From assembly GCF_042662125.1 (NCBI RefSeq), contig NZ_JBHSXL010000009.1, positions 496,001-560,000 on the forward strand: a stretch of DNA of 64,000 bases. The letters are read 5' to 3'. Below, piece after piece: positions 35,799-44,172 of this stretch. Positions within the stretch are counted from its first letter, which is position 1; every line of letters begins with the position of its first letter. The notes beneath the pieces were generated by a model that saw nothing but the letters and a program-made list of their open reading frames with translations, was not told where the DNA came from and made no database searches. Source of the stretch: Halopenitus salinus (GTDB lineage: Archaea > Halobacteriota > Halobacteria > Halobacteriales > Haloferacaceae). A program made the translations under genes and the position numbers.

Positions 35799-36944
35799 CT
35801 AATCGCGAAGCAGCTCCACCGGCCGCTCGTTTGCGGCCTTCCAGGCCGGGTAGAACCCGCTCAGCAGGCTCGCGACGATCGCGAACCCGAATCCGTAGAC
35901 GAGGTATCGAAACGCGTTCCACTCGAGAACGAGGGTCGCGTCCTCGAGGAGGACGTGATTCAACACGAGTCCGACCCCGAAGGAGACCACGACGCCGACT
36001 GCGCCGCCGATGACGCCGAGGAAGACCGACTCGGCGAGGATCATCCGCAACACCTCCCCCCGCCGGATCCCGACGGCTCTGAGCACGCCGATCTCGCCGC
36101 GGCGCTCGATCGTGCTCATCAACATCACGTTGAGGATCGCCACGCTCGCGACGACGAGCGAGATGGACCCGATCCCGAGGAGCGCGAGGTTGAGCGTGTT
36201 CAAAAACGAGTCGACGCTCTCCTGGATGCTGGCGGGGGTGGTGGCGCTCACCATCTCCTCCCCGCGGTCGTTGATCTGCGTTTCGATCGTTTCCGCGAGT
36301 CGCTGTGCCGTCTCGCCGTCCTCCGCGAGAACGGTGACGCTCGTGTAGTACTCCTCCTCGCGCAGCGCGTCGATCGGCACGACGACCTGGCCGCCACCTC
36401 CCGGACCGAACCCCTGTTCGGACTCGAGGATCCCCCGAATCCGGTAGAGTCGGCCGTCGTACGAGATTGGATCGCCGATCTCGAGCCCGAGCTCGTCGGC
36501 GACGTCCGCGCTCACCAGCGCGCCGGCGGTGAGCCGGTCGGGTACCTCCCCCTCCTCGGCGTCGTAGAGCGCGTCGGCCCGCTCGACGCCGGTCACGCTC
36601 ACCCGCGCACCCTCCCCGTTCGCCTCGAGGATCGTGTCGCTCGACTTCCGGGGAATCACCGCCTGGCCGGCCACGACCGTCTCGATCTCGCGGACCTGCG
36701 CGTCGGTGAGGCCGTCCTCGAGGTTGTCCTCGCCGGTCGTGACGGTGACCTCGTTCGTCAGGCTCCCGAGGTCCTGTGTCGCCTGGTACTGGATGGCGGC
36801 GCCGGCCATCCCGAGCGAGGCGATCGCGATCACGCCGATGGCGATCCCGAGCGCCGCGAGTCCAGTCCGGACGCGATTTCGACCCAGGTTCCGCCACGCC
36901 ATCAACACGCTCGGGAACCGCCAGAGCCGTTCGATCGGGTTCAT
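35799..36944 (-). CDS. MacB/FtsX-type ABC transporter permease
   Basis: A 381-residue permease of the MacB/LolCE type: an N-terminal helix (RTGLAALGIAIGVIAIASLG), a long extracytoplasmic MacB-PCD domain (residues about 55-260), then three C-terminal helices in an FtsX domain (ALLGIGSISLVVASVAILNV, ERRGEIGVLRAVGIRRGEVL, GFGFAIVASLLSGFYPAWKA). It is downstream of an ATPase and a surface protein in a three-gene operon with four-base overlaps. Such systems are mechanotransmitters or exporters of lipoproteins, peptides or drugs; the cargo is unknown. Confidence 0.93.
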   Translation of the reverse strand: MNPIERLWRFPSVLMAWRNLGRNRVRTGLAALGIAIGVIAIASLGMAGAAIQYQATQDLGSLTNEVTVTTGEDNLEDGLTDAQVREIETVVAGQAVIPRKSSDTILEANGEGARVSVTGVERADALYDAEEGEVPDRLTAGALVSADVADELGLEIGDPISYDGRLYRIRGILESEQGFGPGGGGQVVVPIDALREEEYYTSVTVLAEDGETAQRLAETIETQINDRGEEMVSATTPASIQESVDSFLNTLNLALLGIGSISLVVASVAILNVMLMSTIERRGEIGVLRAVGIRRGEVLRMILAESVFLGVIGGAVGVVVSFGVGLVLNHVLLEDATLVLEWNAFRYLVYGFGFAIVASLLSGFYPAWKAANERPVELLRD

Positions 36945-37603
36945 CGTATCTCCCCGTCGACGAGGTTGACCGTTCGGTCCGCGTACTCGACCAGCTGTTC
37001 GTCGTGTGTCACCGCCACGATGGCGACGTCCTCCTCGTTTTTGAGCCGGGTGACCTCGTCGAGGATCGTCGCCCCGGTGTCACGATCGAGGTTCCCGGTC
37101 GGCTCGTCGGCGAGCAGCAGGTCGGGTTCGTTGATGAGCGCCCGGGCGATGGCGACGCGCTGGCGTTGTCCCCCCGACAGCTGATCCGGCGTGTGTCGGA
37201 GCCGGTCGCCGAGTCCGACGCGTCGAAGCAGATCGATCGCCCGGTCGTGGCGGTCGACGTCCGTCTCCCACATCGACGGGAGCTCGACGTTCTCGACGGC
37301 GGTGAGCATGGGAAGCAGGTGGAAGTCCTGGAAGACGAACCCGATCTCCGATCGCCGTTCCTCGGTGAGCTCGTCCCCGTCGAAGTCGGTCACGTCGCGT
37401 CCGTCGATCCTGACCGTCCCCGAGGTCGGCGTGTCGAGCAGGCCGATCACGTTCAACATCGTGCTCTTCCCGGACCCGGATGGGCCGATCACCGTGACCA
37501 TCTCCCCGCGGTCGCCGTGGAAGTCGACCCCCTTCAGCGCCTCCACGGTCTCCCCGCCGCTTTCGTACCGCTTTCGCACGTCCGTGAGTTCGACGACGCT
37601 CAT
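36941..37603 (-). CDS. ABC transporter ATP-binding protein (LolD/MacB type)
   Basis: A 220-residue ATPase with an intact Walker A (GPSGSGKSTMLN), Q-loop (FVFQDFHLLPML), signature (QLSGGQRQRVAIARAL), Walker B (DLLLADEPTGNLD) and H-loop (VTHDEQLVEYADR). The sequence LLDTPTSGTVRIDGRDVTD and overall size are of the LolD/MacB/FtsE clade. It overlaps the permease gene and the surface protein gene by four bases each, fixing the operon order. The dimer would pair with the permease encoded at 35799-36944. Confidence 0.95.
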   Translation of the reverse strand: MSVVELTDVRKRYESGGETVEALKGVDFHGDRGEMVTVIGPSGSGKSTMLNVIGLLDTPTSGTVRIDGRDVTDFDGDELTEERRSEIGFVFQDFHLLPMLTAVENVELPSMWETDVDRHDRAIDLLRRVGLGDRLRHTPDQLSGGQRQRVAIARALINEPDLLLADEPTGNLDRDTGATILDEVTRLKNEEDVAIVAVTHDEQLVEYADRTVNLVDGEIR

Positions 37604-39102
37604 CTCGACTCGTCGGATGAGCCGCCGCGTCGTCGCCAGATCACGGCGCCGATCCCGATCGCGGCTACGAGGGCGACCGCTGCGAGGGCCGGCAGGCCGA
37701 TACCCGGCGGCCCGCCCGAACCGGACCCCTCGGAGTCGGCGGCCTCGGCCGCCCCGGGATCGCCGACGTCGACCTCCACGATCCGCGAGAACTCCTCGCC
37801 GTCGACGGCGTACTGGACGCGAATCGGGAGCGTCTCGACGCCCGCGGAGGCGTTCGCGGTGAGTTCGAAGGTCCCGAACTCGCTCGCGTCGATCGCGCCG
37901 ATGAAGTACTCGCGGTTCGGCGGGACCGGGCGGACGCCCTCGGACCCGACCACCTCGACCCGCACCGACCGTGCGTCGCCGCTCCCGACGTTCGCGGCGT
38001 CCCCGGAGACGACGAGCGTCGACTCCTCGCGGTCGAACTCGAGGCCGGAGAGGACCACATTGGACGCGGATTGCGGGGCGTACCGCATCGTCTCACTCGT
38101 CGTTCGCCGCTCGCCGGCGGCCGTGTAGTCGGCCTCGATCGACACCTCGCCGGGCGGCACGTCGTCACCGGGAAGGACCGCCGTTCGCGACTCCTCCGCG
38201 GGCACGTCCTCAAGGAGGGCCCGCTCGACGGTTCCTCCGTCCGCGACCGCTCGGAGCCGTACGTCGCGGAGCTCCGCGTTCCCGTACTCCGCGAGCGTGG
38301 CCTCGATCACGGTGCTTCCGTTTTCGACCCCGATCGACGTCGTCAGATCGGCGTCGACGGTCGCCGGCTCGACCTCGGTCGTGATGGTCCGGTTCGCCGT
38401 CCGAGTCGTCCCGCCGGCGACGTCGTACGCGAGGGTCGCATCGAGCGTTCCGGTTCCCGAGTCGGGATACGTTACACGATAGGTGTAGGTGACCTGCGCT
38501 CCCGATTCGACGGTGGCCGCCACCCGTTCTGCGTTCTCGACGCGTGCGTCCCCGCCGACTTCGAGCCGCGCGTTCGAGATGGCGCCCGACCCGCCGTTGG
38601 AGACGGTGACGTTCATCTCCGTCTCCTCGCCCGCGACCGGGTCGACCTCGTCGGGGTCGGCCACGGAGAGGACCACGTCGTCCGGCTCGGAGACGTCGAC
38701 GTAAAGCGGGAACCGCGCGTGGCTCGGGCTCCCGTTTTCGGTCCGTCCGATGGCGTGGACGGTCAGACGCTTCTCGCCGCGCTCGTCGATCCGGACCGGA
38801 AGCGGAACCCGTATCGACTCGCCGGGCGAGATCGCGCCGACGTCCTCGGCCCTGGCGTACTCGGTCGCGCTGTCCGTCTTCCGTATGTAGACGTCGGTCA
38901 CCGCGACGGCCTTCCCGTTGCCCTGTGGATTTGCCACCTCGGTGGTCACCGTGAACGTCTCGCCGGGCGCCGGTTGGTCGATCGAGGCGTTCGCCGACCG
39001 GATCGAGACGTCGGTCGGTGCGGACCCGGCGACGCTCGCACCAACCGAGATCGAACCGACCACGAGGATCGCGGCGATCGCGAGCGGGACGGTTCTGGTC
39101 AT
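37600..39102 (-). CDS. Membrane-anchored surface protein with CARDB-like domains
   Basis: A 500-residue secreted protein. It has a signal peptide (TRTVPLAIAAILVVGSISVG, cleavage likely near residue 25), then several Ig-like CARDB/DUF11-type repeats (GETFTVTTEVANPQGNG, EETEMNVTVSNGGSGAISNA, ESTLVVSGDAANVGSGDARS), and a Gly/Ser-rich stretch before a C-terminal membrane helix (LPALAAVALVAAIGIGAVIW) and a basic end. It is the first gene of the ABC operon and is probably the extracellular partner or cargo receptor of the MacB-like permease. No sorting motif such as PGF-CTERM is obvious. Confidence 0.88.
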   Translation of the reverse strand: MTRTVPLAIAAILVVGSISVGASVAGSAPTDVSIRSANASIDQPAPGETFTVTTEVANPQGNGKAVAVTDVYIRKTDSATEYARAEDVGAISPGESIRVPLPVRIDERGEKRLTVHAIGRTENGSPSHARFPLYVDVSEPDDVVLSVADPDEVDPVAGEETEMNVTVSNGGSGAISNARLEVGGDARVENAERVAATVESGAQVTYTYRVTYPDSGTGTLDATLAYDVAGGTTRTANRTITTEVEPATVDADLTTSIGVENGSTVIEATLAEYGNAELRDVRLRAVADGGTVERALLEDVPAEESRTAVLPGDDVPPGEVSIEADYTAAGERRTTSETMRYAPQSASNVVLSGLEFDREESTLVVSGDAANVGSGDARSVRVEVVGSEGVRPVPPNREYFIGAIDASEFGTFELTANASAGVETLPIRVQYAVDGEEFSRIVEVDVGDPGAAEAADSEGSGSGGPPGIGLPALAAVALVAAIGIGAVIWRRRGGSSDESR

Positions 39103-39676
39103 CGCGATCGCGGCGAGACGTCGGTTCGTGGCGCCGGACCGTTCGGCCGTCGATCGCTCGAGGGAGGATCGTCCGTTCCGCCGGGGCGTCGCGGGAACCG
39201 TGGAGGGGGTGTCGTCGTCACGTGTTCGGACACGGTCCGTAGGTACTTATCGGTGACCGTGGGGCCAATCGAGTCTCAACGGGTGATCCCTCCAACGAGA
39301 ACCGCCGGGATCTCCGAAACCGCAACGGAACGATTGTGAGACGTCGGATCACAGTTCCGGCATTCGTCGGAGACGTTGGCCCCCATCTCCATCATGGGTG
39401 GCGCCTCCCCTCGTCGAGGGCGGGACAACGATCGAGATCCCTGCCGATCGGACGTCCACAAAATTCACAGCATACCGGCTTTATGACGGCGTTTTCGGAT
39501 TCCGTCATCGCAGATCTTCCCTTAGACGACCGCCGTACGGCGACGACCCGCGTTCGGATCCGAAAGCTAATCGGTTAACTGTGGGGAAGATCTCGAAATT
39601 CGATTCTGCCGATAATTGGGCGTACAGAGGATTTACCGTTGGTTTAACAATAATCGACACGACAGATGAATCGGGA
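39103..39676. other. Noncoding stretch adjoining the tRNA
   Basis: No credible gene is seen between the surface-protein gene and tRNA-Ala. The part from about 39330 to 39676 is clearly AT-richer than the chromosome around it (for example CGTTGGTTTAACAATAATCG near 39637-39656) and lies against the 3' end of the tRNA. The open frame at 39398-39784 runs through the tRNA and is spurious. Confidence 0.6.
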
Positions 39677-39748
39677 TGGACTCGCCGGGATTTGAACCCG
39701 GGGCCTCTCCCATGCCAAGGGAGTGATCTACCACTGATCTACGAGCCC
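39677..39748 (-). tRNA. tRNA-Ala (GGC anticodon)
   Basis: A 72-nt cloverleaf read on the minus strand. The acceptor arms are GGGCTCG and CGAGTCC with discriminator A, and they contain the G3-U70 wobble pair that identifies alanine tRNAs. The anticodon stem-loop is CTCCC-TTGGCAT-GGGAG, giving anticodon GGC (reads GCC and GCU). The T arm contains GGTTCAAATCC. The CCA end is not encoded and there is no intron. A TATA-like CCTTATGATGG lies about 28-38 nt upstream (39776-39786). Confidence 0.97.
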
Positions 39749-39775
39749 GCTCCGCGACCGATCGTATCCCCGGTT

Positions 39776-39786
39776 CCATCATAAGG
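39776..39786 (-). promoter_or_regulatory. TATA box for tRNA-Ala
   Basis: Minus-strand CCTTATGATGG at 28-38 nt upstream of the tRNA 5' end; position and AT-content fit an archaeal tRNA promoter. Confidence 0.55.
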
Positions 39787-39832
39787 GCTTCGAATCGGCC
39801 GTCTCCCGGGAGTCCCTCACACGGCGATCGCC

Positions 39833-40411
39833 TCATAGCCGTTCGGAGTCGATCGTGACCTCGAGATCGACCTCGCGTTCGCGCCCCTCCAGGTCCGCCA
39901 CGGCACGCTCGACGATCCGAACCGCCTCCTCGCGCACGAGCGGGATCACCCGCCGGAGGACCCACTCCACGGAGACGAACCGTGGAAGATCGAGCGCGTC
40001 GGAGTTCGCCGAATCGGGATCGAAGCGGACCGAGAACTCCACCTCGCAGACGTCGGCGTGGGCCGCGGTGTCGTCCTCGTCCGTGACATCCACGCCCGCG
40101 GTGTCGGCCTGCTCGACGTCCCCCTCGATCGCCGTGATCCCCCAGTGGCCCGTCGCGTCGATTCCCTTGCGGATCGCCCAGTTGATCCGCTCCGGCGGGG
40201 CGATCTCGGTCACCTCCGAGCGAACCGTGTAGGTGAGCCGCCACCAGCCGAAGGTCAACGCGTACCGGGTTCCCGGCCCGCCGTCGCCGTCGATCCGGCG
40301 AACGTGTTCCAGGTGTTCGGAGTAGCGGGCGTACCGCGGGAAATCCACGAGAAACTCATAGACCGCCTCCGGCTCGGCATACACCGTCGTCCGGACCACG
40401 AGTTCGTCCAC
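39833..40411 (-). CDS. SRPBCC-family protein
   Basis: A 192-residue helix-grip (START/polyketide cyclase, coenzyme-Q-binding-like) protein: VVRTTVYAEPEAVYEFLVDF, then YSEHLEHVRRIDGDG and WRLTYTVRSEVTEIAPPERI. A C-terminal helix (VEWVLRRVIPLVREEAVRIV) closes the cavity. An acidic insertion (VDVTDEDDTAAHADVCEVEF) sits before the last strands. Family members bind hydrophobic ligands or lipids; the ligand here is not evident. It ends beside the tRNA and probably has its own promoter. A second SRPBCC protein is at 42799-43263. Confidence 0.85.
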   Translation of the reverse strand: MDELVVRTTVYAEPEAVYEFLVDFPRYARYSEHLEHVRRIDGDGGPGTRYALTFGWWRLTYTVRSEVTEIAPPERINWAIRKGIDATGHWGITAIEGDVEQADTAGVDVTDEDDTAAHADVCEVEFSVRFDPDSANSDALDLPRFVSVEWVLRRVIPLVREEAVRIVERAVADLEGREREVDLEVTIDSERL

Positions 40412-40532
40412 GGACGTCGTTACCCCGGACGAGTCTTAAAACCGGCCGTCGAACGAACGGGACGCCACGACCTCGGTGTGCGGCCCGTCGCCCATCACTT
40501 GGGCGGCCCGACCGCCTTCCACCGACCGCGTT

Positions 40533-40808
40533 CTACGTCTGCTCGCGTGAGCCGATCTCCCGGTAGATCCACATGGCGGCGAGGTAGGACGCCACGAAAA
40601 GCAGGAATCCGACCACGAACCCGAACAGCCGGCGACGGCCCAGCCCGCCGGGGACCAGGTACGCCAACCCGGCGAGCGCGATCAAAAAGACGAGGACGCT
40701 GAAGGCTCCCGAGAGGAGATAGACGCCGAGATCGGAATCGAGTCGGTCGCGCAAATCGCTCACGAGGAAAGGTTCGCCGGGCGTCCTCAAAACCTCCCCG
40801 GTCCTCAC
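40533..40808 (-). CDS. Small two-helix membrane protein
   Basis: A 91-residue protein with two predicted membrane helices (YLLSGAFSVLVFLIALAGLA and LFGFVVGFLLFVASYLAAMW) and a short charged end. Its GTG start overlaps the stop codon of the WHy-domain gene (GTGA), so translation is coupled. A start at the second GTG (40761-40763, VSDLRDRLDSDLG) is also credible and would give 76 residues. The family is conserved in haloarchaea, function unknown. It might be a membrane partner of the WHy protein. Confidence 0.75.
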   Translation of the reverse strand: MRTGEVLRTPGEPFLVSDLRDRLDSDLGVYLLSGAFSVLVFLIALAGLAYLVPGGLGRRRLFGFVVGFLLFVASYLAAMWIYREIGSREQT

Positions 40809-42061
40809 GTCGTCCGGGCGTCGACGGCCTCCAGTTCGAGGAGCCCGTCGTCCTCCGTTTCGGTCCCCGTTGGCGTCTCCGTCTCGGTGGCTGTTTCCGT
40901 TTCGGTAGTCGCCTCCGTCTCCGTCTCGGTGGCCGTCTCCGTTTCCGTTCCGATGATCGGGTCCTCCGTTTCGGTCGGTGTCGGCGTTGCCGTCTCGGTC
41001 GGCGTGTCGGTCCCGTCGCTCGTCCCGGTCTCGCCGCCGGACGTTGTCGTGCCCGTGGGCGTTTCCGTCCCGTTCGTTCCGCCGCCGTCGGTCCCGCTCT
41101 CCCCGCTCGCGTCCTCGCCGAAGATGTCCGTCTCGATGGTACGCTCCATCGTGTCGAGGGGGATCCGGACCGTCGATCCGCCGCCGTCAGACAGGTTGAC
41201 GCGCAGGTAGAAGTCGGCTTTGAGCGTCGTAACCTGTTCGTTCTGGAGGTGGCTGACCCACCACTCGTCGAGGTGCTGGTTGTCGAGGCGGAAGGTGGCG
41301 TCGATCGTCTCCTCGCCTCCCGGCGGAATGACGTAGGGACCCCCGCTTTCACCGCTTCCCATGTCGATCCCGTTCATCCCGATGTCGTAGCCGATCGAGG
41401 AGATCGTGACCGGGAACGACCGCGGGTTGTACACGACGAACTGCATGCGGATCTCGGTCTCGTTTTCGGTGACCGTTCCCCACTCGCCGCGGGTCTCGCG
41501 CACGATCAGTACGGGATCGGGAACGATCGCGCTATCGGCGTTCAACTCGCGGTCCTCGTCGGAGTTGAACGCCTCGATGAGGTCGGTCTCGATCTGCCGT
41601 TCGACTGCCGGCGCGTCGAAGGACCGGCCGAGAAGCGAGGAGTGGACGTCGGCGTGAACCGTGAGCGTCGTCCGCTCGTCCGCGCGCAGGTGGCTCACCC
41701 ACCATGCCGGAATGCGCGTGTTGTTCATCTCCGAGGTCGTAGAGAGCGTCGAGTTTCCGCCCTCGATCGAGACGCCCTCGCGGGTTCCGTTGGCCATCGG
41801 AATGTCGTTCAGACGGACCTCGTAATCCACCGTGAGCCCGCCGGCCGTCACGCCGATCGGGTTGGGGTTGTGGAGGTGGATGTCGGTCTCGATCTCCGTC
41901 ACGTTCTCGGTGACGTTGCCGAACCCGTTGTCCACGCCGGTCACGCTCGGCGTCCCGAGAATGCCGAGGGCGACCGCGCCCCCGACCAGAAGCACGATGC
42001 CGCCGATGCCGACGAGGAGGAGCCGCCGCCGGCCGACCGATGGGATCCAACTCGGTGCCAT
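40805..42061 (-). CDS. Membrane-anchored protein with two WHy/LEA-type domains
   Basis: A 418-residue protein with one N-terminal membrane helix (LLLVGIGGIVLLVGGAVALG), acting as a signal anchor, and two LEA2/WHy-like beta domains: residues about 45-155 (TEIETDIHLHNPNPIGVTAG, PAWWVSHLRADERTTLTVHA) and about 195-300 (TEIRMQFVVYNPRSFPVTIS, DEWWVSHLQNEQVTTLKADF). The repeated WWVSHL motif shows internal duplication. A Thr/Glu-rich tail (TETETATETETEATT) follows, likely glycosylated or a surface spacer. WHy domains occur in desiccation- and stress-response proteins; the role in a halophile is unknown. Confidence 0.88.
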   Translation of the reverse strand: MAPSWIPSVGRRRLLLVGIGGIVLLVGGAVALGILGTPSVTGVDNGFGNVTENVTEIETDIHLHNPNPIGVTAGGLTVDYEVRLNDIPMANGTREGVSIEGGNSTLSTTSEMNNTRIPAWWVSHLRADERTTLTVHADVHSSLLGRSFDAPAVERQIETDLIEAFNSDEDRELNADSAIVPDPVLIVRETRGEWGTVTENETEIRMQFVVYNPRSFPVTISSIGYDIGMNGIDMGSGESGGPYVIPPGGEETIDATFRLDNQHLDEWWVSHLQNEQVTTLKADFYLRVNLSDGGGSTVRIPLDTMERTIETDIFGEDASGESGTDGGGTNGTETPTGTTTSGGETGTSDGTDTPTETATPTPTETEDPIIGTETETATETETEATTETETATETETPTGTETEDDGLLELEAVDARTT

Positions 42062-42144
42062 GCTGTCGTACGCGGAGGTTGCGGCGGGACCGTATAAAGG
42101 TGGTCGACGCGTGACGGTCGAAGGACGGGGCTGACGGTGAGCCG

Positions 42145-42247
42145 GGACGGGACTAGCGGCCGAACCAGGACGGGACTATCGATCGAACGGGACGGAACCG
42201 ACGTCGAACCGAGACGGGATCGACGGCCGCGTTGAGACAGGACTAAG
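42145..42247. repeat. 22-23-bp degenerate tandem repeat array
   Basis: Four units and a partial fifth at 42145-42167, 42168-42189, 42190-42211, 42212-42234 and 42235-42247, each opening with GGACGG or AGACGG and containing a CGAAC or CGGCCG segment. The array fills most of the gap between the WHy gene start and the small membrane protein at 42271. Confidence 0.78.
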
Positions 42248-42270
42248 TGTCGCGCCGCGAACGTCCGAGC

Positions 42271-42453
42271 ATGACGGCTGGTATCACCGGATCGGACAAG
42301 GGACTCGGCGTCGGACTGGCGTTCGCGGCGATCGTCGTGCTCGGAGCGGTGCTCATGTACGTCGGACCGTCACAGATCAACCGTGCGGCCGGCTTCGGCG
42401 TCGCGATGGTCGCGGCGATCATCGCGGTCTCCGCGTTCCACCTCTTCGAGTGA
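42271..42453 (+). CDS. Tiny two-helix membrane protein (DUF7525-like)
   Basis: A 60-residue protein with two hydrophobic segments (GLGVGLAFAAIVVLGAVLMY and FGVAMVAAIIAVSAFHLFE) joined by GPSQINRAA. It matches, from memory, a small haloarchaeal family (DUF7525). There is no catalytic motif. The ATG follows the degenerate tandem repeats by 23 bp. Confidence 0.78.
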   Translation: MTAGITGSDKGLGVGLAFAAIVVLGAVLMYVGPSQINRAAGFGVAMVAAIIAVSAFHLFE

Positions 42454-42489
42454 CTCGGCGGGAGCGATCGGTCGCCCCGCCTCGTTCCG

Positions 42490-42497
42490 TTTAAATA
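42490..42497 (+). promoter_or_regulatory. TATA box for the DUF7123-like gene
   Basis: TTTAAATA in a TA-rich patch, whose centre is about 26 nt upstream of the ATG at 42520 but only 17 nt upstream of the earlier ATG at 42511, so it favours the later start. Confidence 0.65.
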
Positions 42498-42519
42498 TCG
42501 CCGACACGTAATGTCGACA

Positions 42520-42750
42520 ATGACGGAGTATACGGAGGAGGAAAAACGGATCCTCGCGTACCTCCACGATAGCGTCTCCCGCGGCGAACAGTACGTTCGC
42601 TCGAGGACGATCGCCGACGCGATCGGGCTCACCGCCAAGCAGGTCGGCAGCCGGCTCCCGAACCTCGCCGAGAAGTCCGAGGAGGTCGACATCGAAAAGT
42701 GGGGCCGCGCCCGCTCGACCACCTGGCGGGTCACCCAGTCCGCACCCTGA
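42520..42750 (+). CDS. Small winged-helix protein (DUF7123-like)
   Basis: A 76-residue protein resembling a MarR/GntR-style winged helix: EKRILAYLHDSVSRGEQYVR, then SRTIADAIGLTAKQVGSRLP and KWGRARSTTWRVTQ for the wing. From memory it belongs to a haloarchaeal family (DUF7123). The ATG at 42520 (MTEYTEEEK) is chosen over the one three codons upstream because the TATA box would place the transcript start at about 42518. It probably binds DNA; its target is unknown. Confidence 0.83.
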   Translation: MTEYTEEEKRILAYLHDSVSRGEQYVRSRTIADAIGLTAKQVGSRLPNLAEKSEEVDIEKWGRARSTTWRVTQSAP

Positions 42751-42798
42751 GCCCCGGGATCCACCCTTTTTTAACCATCCCCTCGCGTAGCGGTGAAT

Positions 42799-43263
42799 AT
42801 GACCGTCCGTGTCTCGCGGACCTTCGAGTTCGACGCCGATCCCGACGACGTGTGGGCGTTCATCTCGGATCCGGGCAAACGAGCCGACGTGATAAGCGTC
42901 GTCGAGTCCTACGACGTCCACGACGACCGACGCGCCACCTGGCACATCAGCCTCCCCATCCCGATGGTTCGATCCACGATCGACGTCGAGACGAGGGAGG
43001 TCGAACGCGACCCGCCGACCCGGGTGAAGTTCGTCGGGAAGTCCCGCGCGCTTCGAGTCACCGGCGAACACACGATCGAGGCCATCGAGGGCGGCTGTCG
43101 GCTGCGAAACGAGTTCGTCGTCGAGGGGGCGCTCCCCGGCGTCGAGACGTTCTTCAAGCGCAACTTCGAGGCGGAACTCGACCGGCTCGAGCGCGAGCTC
43201 CGCTCGGATCTCGGCCTCCCCGCGGGCGCCGAAAGCGACACCCCATCCCGGACCGACGGCTGA
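42799..43263 (+). CDS. SRPBCC-family protein, second copy
   Basis: A 154-residue helix-grip protein (TVRVSRTFEFDADPDDVWAF, ISDPGKRADVISVVESYDVH, CRLRNEFVVEGALPGVETFF) of the carbon-monoxide-dehydrogenase-subunit-G-like SRPBCC branch, likely to bind a hydrophobic ligand. ATG 42799 is preferred over an in-frame GTG two codons upstream because a TTTTTTAACC TATA element lies about 30 nt before it. It is followed after nine bases by the nitrilase-family gene and is probably co-transcribed. Confidence 0.85.
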   Translation: MTVRVSRTFEFDADPDDVWAFISDPGKRADVISVVESYDVHDDRRATWHISLPIPMVRSTIDVETREVERDPPTRVKFVGKSRALRVTGEHTIEAIEGGCRLRNEFVVEGALPGVETFFKRNFEAELDRLERELRSDLGLPAGAESDTPSRTDG

Positions 43264-43272
43264 TCCGACCCG

Positions 43273-44172
43273 ATGACTGAACGCGATTCACCGACCGCTC
43301 CCGCCGCGGACGCCCGGTCGACCCCGATCGATCCCGGAGCCGAGGCCGACCCGATGCGGATCGCCTGCGTCCAGCTCGCGATCGAGGGCGGGGACGTCGC
43401 CGGGAACCTCGAGCGCGCGCTCGCCGCGGTCGATGACGCGGCCGATCGCGGCGCCGACCTGATCGCACTCCCCGAGCTCTTCGACGTCGGATACTTCGCC
43501 TTCGACGCGTATCCCCGTGCCGCCGTGAGCCTCGAGAGCGAGCGGCTCGAACGGTTCCGCGCGCGGGCGGCGGAGCACGGCGTCGCCGTCCTCGCGGGCA
43601 CGATCGTCGAGGACCTCGGCGCCTCCGCCGAGGCGGGACTCGCGGTCCCGGACTCGACGGGGCTGGCCAACACGGCCGTGCTGTTCGATTCGACCGGCGA
43701 GCGGCGGCTCGTCTACCGCAAACACCACCTGTTCGGCTACGAGTCCGCGGAGGCGGAGCGGCTCGTGCCCGGCGAGCGGCTCACGACCGCGGAGCTGTCG
43801 GGCGTCCGGATCGGCGTCACGACCTGCTATGACCTCCGGTTTCCCGAGCTGTATCGACGGCTCCTCGAGGAGGGCGTCGACCTCGTGATCGTGCCGAGCG
43901 CGTGGCCCTACCCGCGGGTCGAACACTGGCGCACGCTCGCACGAAGCCGTGCGATCGAGAACCTCGCGTACGTCGCCGCCGTCAACGGCAGCGGGAGCTT
44001 CGACGGCGGCGACACCCTCCTCGGTCGCACGACCGTCTACGACCCCTGGGGAACGCCCGTTTCCACGACCGACGACGCCCCGGACGTGGTCTACGCCGAC
44101 GTCGATCCCGGCCGAGTCGCCTCGATACGCGAGGACTTCCCCGCCCTTCGCGATCGACGCAGCGATCGGTGA
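43273..44172 (+). CDS. Nitrilase-superfamily amidohydrolase
   Basis: A 299-residue carbon-nitrogen hydrolase with the complete catalytic set: Glu68 in IALPELFDVGYF, Lys150 in YRKHHLFGYESAE and Cys185 in GVTTCYDLRFPELY. It hydrolyses an amide or omega-amide; the closest homologues I recall are generic C-N hydrolases rather than N-carbamoyl specialists. A leader of 27 residues precedes the canonical start MRIACVQLAIEGGD, so the true start may be the ATG at 43354. It lies in the same operon as the SRPBCC protein. Confidence 0.9.
   Translation: MTERDSPTAPAADARSTPIDPGAEADPMRIACVQLAIEGGDVAGNLERALAAVDDAADRGADLIALPELFDVGYFAFDAYPRAAVSLESERLERFRARAAEHGVAVLAGTIVEDLGASAEAGLAVPDSTGLANTAVLFDSTGERRLVYRKHHLFGYESAEAERLVPGERLTTAELSGVRIGVTTCYDLRFPELYRRLLEEGVDLVIVPSAWPYPRVEHWRTLARSRAIENLAYVAAVNGSGSFDGGDTLLGRTTVYDPWGTPVSTTDDAPDVVYADVDPGRVASIREDFPALRDRRSDR

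Noticed and set aside
39398..39784. Open frame of 128 residues through the tRNA-Ala locus
   Set aside because: It runs through the tRNA and matches the translated tRNA sequence (DLNPGPLPCQGSDLPLIYE), a well-known artefact.
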